From NCBI GenBank assembly GCA_030150795.1, contig JASLFF010000253.1:1-5815 (forward strand): a stretch of 5,815 bases of DNA. Reading direction: 5' to 3'. This document shows positions 3,478 through 5,815 of this stretch, one piece after another. The position numbers and the translations under genes are program-made. The first letter of the stretch is position 1, and the number at the start of each line of letters is the position of its first letter. The notes under the pieces are model-generated. The model was given only the letters and a program-made list of their open reading frames with translations, was not told the DNA's origin and made no database searches. The stretch is from Terriglobales bacterium. Its GTDB lineage: Bacteria > Acidobacteriota > Terriglobia > Terriglobales > Gp1-AA117.

Positions 3478-5815
3478 TTGGCTACCAATCCCCAACCCGC
3501 ACAGAAGGGTCGTGTCTTTCTCATGGACTCGATGTCCTTCATCTTTCGCGCGTATCATGCCATGGCGCGGCAGCGGCCCATGTCCACCAAAAAGGGTGTG
3601 CCGACCGCGGCAACCTACGTTTTTGTAAACATGCTGCGCAAGCTGCGTGCGGACTTCAACCCGGAATATCTGGCTGCCGTGTTCGATGTGGCCGGCCCAA
3701 CGTTCCGCGACGAACAGGCCAAAGCGGTTACCTCAGTCCGTAAATTCGATATCAAGACGCAGACTTTTAAAGACGTGGAATATCTCGGCTACAAGGCGCA
3801 GCGCAAAGAGATGCCGCATGACCTCGTCCAGCAGGTGCCTTATATCCGGCGAGCGCTGGAGGCTTACCGCATTCCCATTCTTGAGTCGCAAGGCTTTGAG
3901 GCTGACGATGTAATCGGCACGCTTGGCCGCAAAGCTGCCGCTGAGGGATACCAGGTGTTTGTTGTTTCCAGCGATAAGGACATGCTGCAACTGGTGAATG
4001 ATAAAGTCTGCGTGCTGAACCCGCCCAAAGATAATTTGATCTGCGACGCCGCGAAAGTAGAGGAAATTCTCGGCGTGCATCCTGAGCAGGTGATTGATGT
4101 GATGGCGTTACGCGGTGACTCCATCGATAACATTCCCGGCGCGCCCGGCATCGGTGATAAGGGATCGGTCGAAATCATCAAGCGGTTTGGCACTCTGGAG
4201 AATGCGCTGGAGCAAGCGGAAAAAGTTGAGCGCAAGACCTACCGCGAGTCACTGCTCAACAATAAAGACACCATCCTGTGGAGCAAGCAGCTCGTCACCA
4301 TTGACCAAAACGTGGACATCGATCTGGATCTTGACAAGATGATTGCCGGTGAACCAGACATGGACGCGCTGCGCTCGCTCTTCAGCGAGCTTGAGTTCAC
4401 CACGTTGCTCAAAGAGCTGGTGCCGGTGATGGAGGTCCGCGAAACCGAATATCGCGAACTGACATCGCCAAAGGATTTGAAGGCGCTGGCCAAGGCAAAA
4501 GGCCCGCTGGCGATTGCTTTTGAATTCACCGCCGTGCCCAAAGTTGAAGAAGAAGAGCCCGAAGAAGGCGACCAGAAATCCGGCGATTTGCTTTTTGATG
4601 GGCCTCCATCGCCGGAAGCCAATGCTCGCGCGCCGCTCAAGCTGGCGCTCTCCGCCGAGCCGGGAAAGGCCTTCAGCATTGTTCTGAACGATGACGAAAT
4701 TTCCGCGGAACTAAAGAAGCTGCTGAGCGATCCCAAAATCCCCAAAGCTGTTCACGACTACAAATCTGCGCTGCGCCAACTGGAAGCGCACGGCGTGGAG
4801 CTTGCTGGCGTTTGCGACGAGCCCATGTTGTATTCCTACATCATCAACCCCACGTATACGAACCACTCCCTGGCAGAAATTGCCGTGCGCAGCTTCAATC
4901 TCAAGCTCTCATTGGCCGTGCCGGAAGCCGCTGACGTTACGGGCCGTATTGCTCCGGTTTTGCGCAAAGAGGTGGAAGCCGCCGGGCAGATGCGCCTCTA
5001 TGAACAGATCGACCTGCCATTGGTTCCGGTGCTGGTGCGGATGGAGCAGGCGGGCGTAAAGATCGACCGCCGGATGCTGGGCACGCTTTCCGTCGACCTG
5101 GAAAAGCAGTGCAACGCCAAAGCAAGTGAGATCCATGAGAAGGCCGGCGTTACGTTCAACATCAATTCGCCCAAGCAGCTTGGCGACGTGCTTTTCAACC
5201 AGCTCAACCTGCCCAAGCCGATTAAATACGGCAAGGGCAAAACAATTTCTACCGCGGTTGATGTCCTGGAAGAGCTTTCAGAGACGCATGAAGTGCCGCG
5301 CCTAGTACTGGATTATCGCCAGCTCTCCAAGCTGAAAAGCACATACGTTGACGCGCTGCCGGCGCTGATCGATCCGCAGACCGGGCGGGTTCACACCACG
5401 TTTAACCAGACCGGCACTACAACGGGGCGGCTGTCTTCTACGAACCCAAACCTGCAGAACATTCCTATCCGCACGGAGCTGGGCCGCGAGATCCGCGCGG
5501 CATTTATCGCTGAGCCGGGATACTCGTTGCTCTCAGCAGATTACTCGCAGATTGAATTGCGTCTGCTGGCGCACTTCTCTGAGGATCCGCTGCTGGTGGA
5601 GGCCTTCCGTAACGGCGATGACATTCATCGCCTAACTGCCTCGCAGGTCTTTGGCGTGCCGCCCATGCTCATCAATTCCGAACATCGCCGCCGCGCCAAA
5701 GCGGTGAACTTTGGAATCGTCTATGGACTCTCAGCCTTCGGCCTCTCGCAGCAATTGGGCATTGATCAACGCGAAGCCAAGAAGTTTATCGACGCCTACT
5801 TTGAGAAATATGCGG
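3478..5815 (+). CDS. polA: DNA polymerase I, 3'-truncated by the window end
   Basis: About 779 codons are visible of an enzyme that is usually about 900-950 residues. PolA fills gaps and removes RNA primers in Okazaki fragment maturation and excision repair. The 5'-3' exonuclease domain (about 1-300) is intact: D17, FEADD (140-144), SSDKD (164-168) and GDSIDNIPG (213-221), then the helix-hairpin-helix glycines. The 3'-5' proofreading domain (about 340-500) lacks the catalytic acids: positions equivalent to E. coli D355, E357, D424, Y497 and D501 read F348, F350, S430, A480 and A484. It also carries an acidic low-complexity insert at about 355-385. The polymerase domain has the thumb/palm block TTTGRLSSTNPNLQNIP, motif A DYSQIELR (D688, E693), and the O-helix RRRAKAVNFGIVYG with R737, K741, F745 and Y749. 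Motif C (HDE) lies beyond the window. TTG at 3478 is the only start codon between the in-frame stop at 3466 and M16; starting at M16 (3523) would delete the first beta strand (GRVFLMD). Confidence 0.95.
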   Translation, partial: MATNPQPAQKGRVFLMDSMSFIFRAYHAMARQRPMSTKKGVPTAATYVFVNMLRKLRADFNPEYLAAVFDVAGPTFRDEQAKAVTSVRKFDIKTQTFKDVEYLGYKAQRKEMPHDLVQQVPYIRRALEAYRIPILESQGFEADDVIGTLGRKAAAEGYQVFVVSSDKDMLQLVNDKVCVLNPPKDNLICDAAKVEEILGVHPEQVIDVMALRGDSIDNIPGAPGIGDKGSVEIIKRFGTLENALEQAEKVERKTYRESLLNNKDTILWSKQLVTIDQNVDIDLDLDKMIAGEPDMDALRSLFSELEFTTLLKELVPVMEVRETEYRELTSPKDLKALAKAKGPLAIAFEFTAVPKVEEEEPEEGDQKSGDLLFDGPPSPEANARAPLKLALSAEPGKAFSIVLNDDEISAELKKLLSDPKIPKAVHDYKSALRQLEAHGVELAGVCDEPMLYSYIINPTYTNHSLAEIAVRSFNLKLSLAVPEAADVTGRIAPVLRKEVEAAGQMRLYEQIDLPLVPVLVRMEQAGVKIDRRMLGTLSVDLEKQCNAKASEIHEKAGVTFNINSPKQLGDVLFNQLNLPKPIKYGKGKTISTAVDVLEELSETHEVPRLVLDYRQLSKLKSTYVDALPALIDPQTGRVHTTFNQTGTTTGRLSSTNPNLQNIPIRTELGREIRAAFIAEPGYSLLSADYSQIELRLLAHFSEDPLLVEAFRNGDDIHRLTASQVFGVPPMLINSEHRRRAKAVNFGIVYGLSAFGLSQQLGIDQREAKKFIDAYFEKYA

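Noticed and set aside
4239..4745. 168-codon minus-strand serine-rich open frame opposite polA
   Set aside because: It is fully inside polA, and its serine-rich composition is what the reverse strand of GC-rich coding sequence commonly yields.

Overview
The window holds four protein genes that switch strand one after another: dacB (-), folP (+), a DinB-family gene (-) and the 5' part of polA (+). All four look like ordinary chromosomal housekeeping or small accessory genes. There is no tRNA, rRNA, CRISPR array, insertion sequence or phage gene. No stretch over 300 bases lacks a gene; the largest gap is 141 bp (1885-2025). The moderately high GC content, the wording of the PolA and DHPS motifs, and short intergenic-type palindromes (one inside a gene) suggest a soil-type Acidobacteriota (Koribacter/Terriglobia-like). 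That assignment is from memory and moderately confident; no search was run.

Layout. Bases 1-96 are dacB downstream sequence with a hairpin that could end the dacB transcript. Bases 97-1884 (-) encode a secreted family S13 D-Ala-D-Ala carboxypeptidase/endopeptidase (PBP4/DacB) with all three catalytic motifs and two low-complexity inserts. Bases 1885-2025 are a divergent intergenic region with a consensus TATAAT for dacB, a roughly 10-bp-periodic GCGAT array, and a TACAAT box next to folP. Bases 2026-2910 (+) encode dihydropteroate synthase. After a 38-bp convergent gap, 2949-3425 (-) encode a DinB-fold putative metalloprotein. Bases 3426-3477 form a compact 52-bp divergent promoter region. 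From 3478 to the window end runs DNA polymerase I, starting at TTG and cut off in the fingers subdomain after about 779 codons.

The genes do not form an operon or share a pathway: cell-wall remodelling, folate synthesis, an unknown DinB protein, and DNA repair/Okazaki fragment processing. What unites them is how they start. None has a visible Shine-Dalgarno sequence. Each has a -10-like hexamer only 6, 6, 7 or 11 nt before its start codon (DinB GTG, polA TTG, folP ATG, dacB ATG), which points to leaderless or nearly leaderless mRNAs.

The most interesting points are this start architecture, the mirror-symmetric DinB/polA promoter region, a palindromic REP-like element read in frame inside dacB with an imperfect copy 54 nt away, the GCGAT array upstream of folP, and a PolA whose 3'-5' proofreading domain appears to have lost every catalytic residue. 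I found no convincing undescribed multi-gene system.
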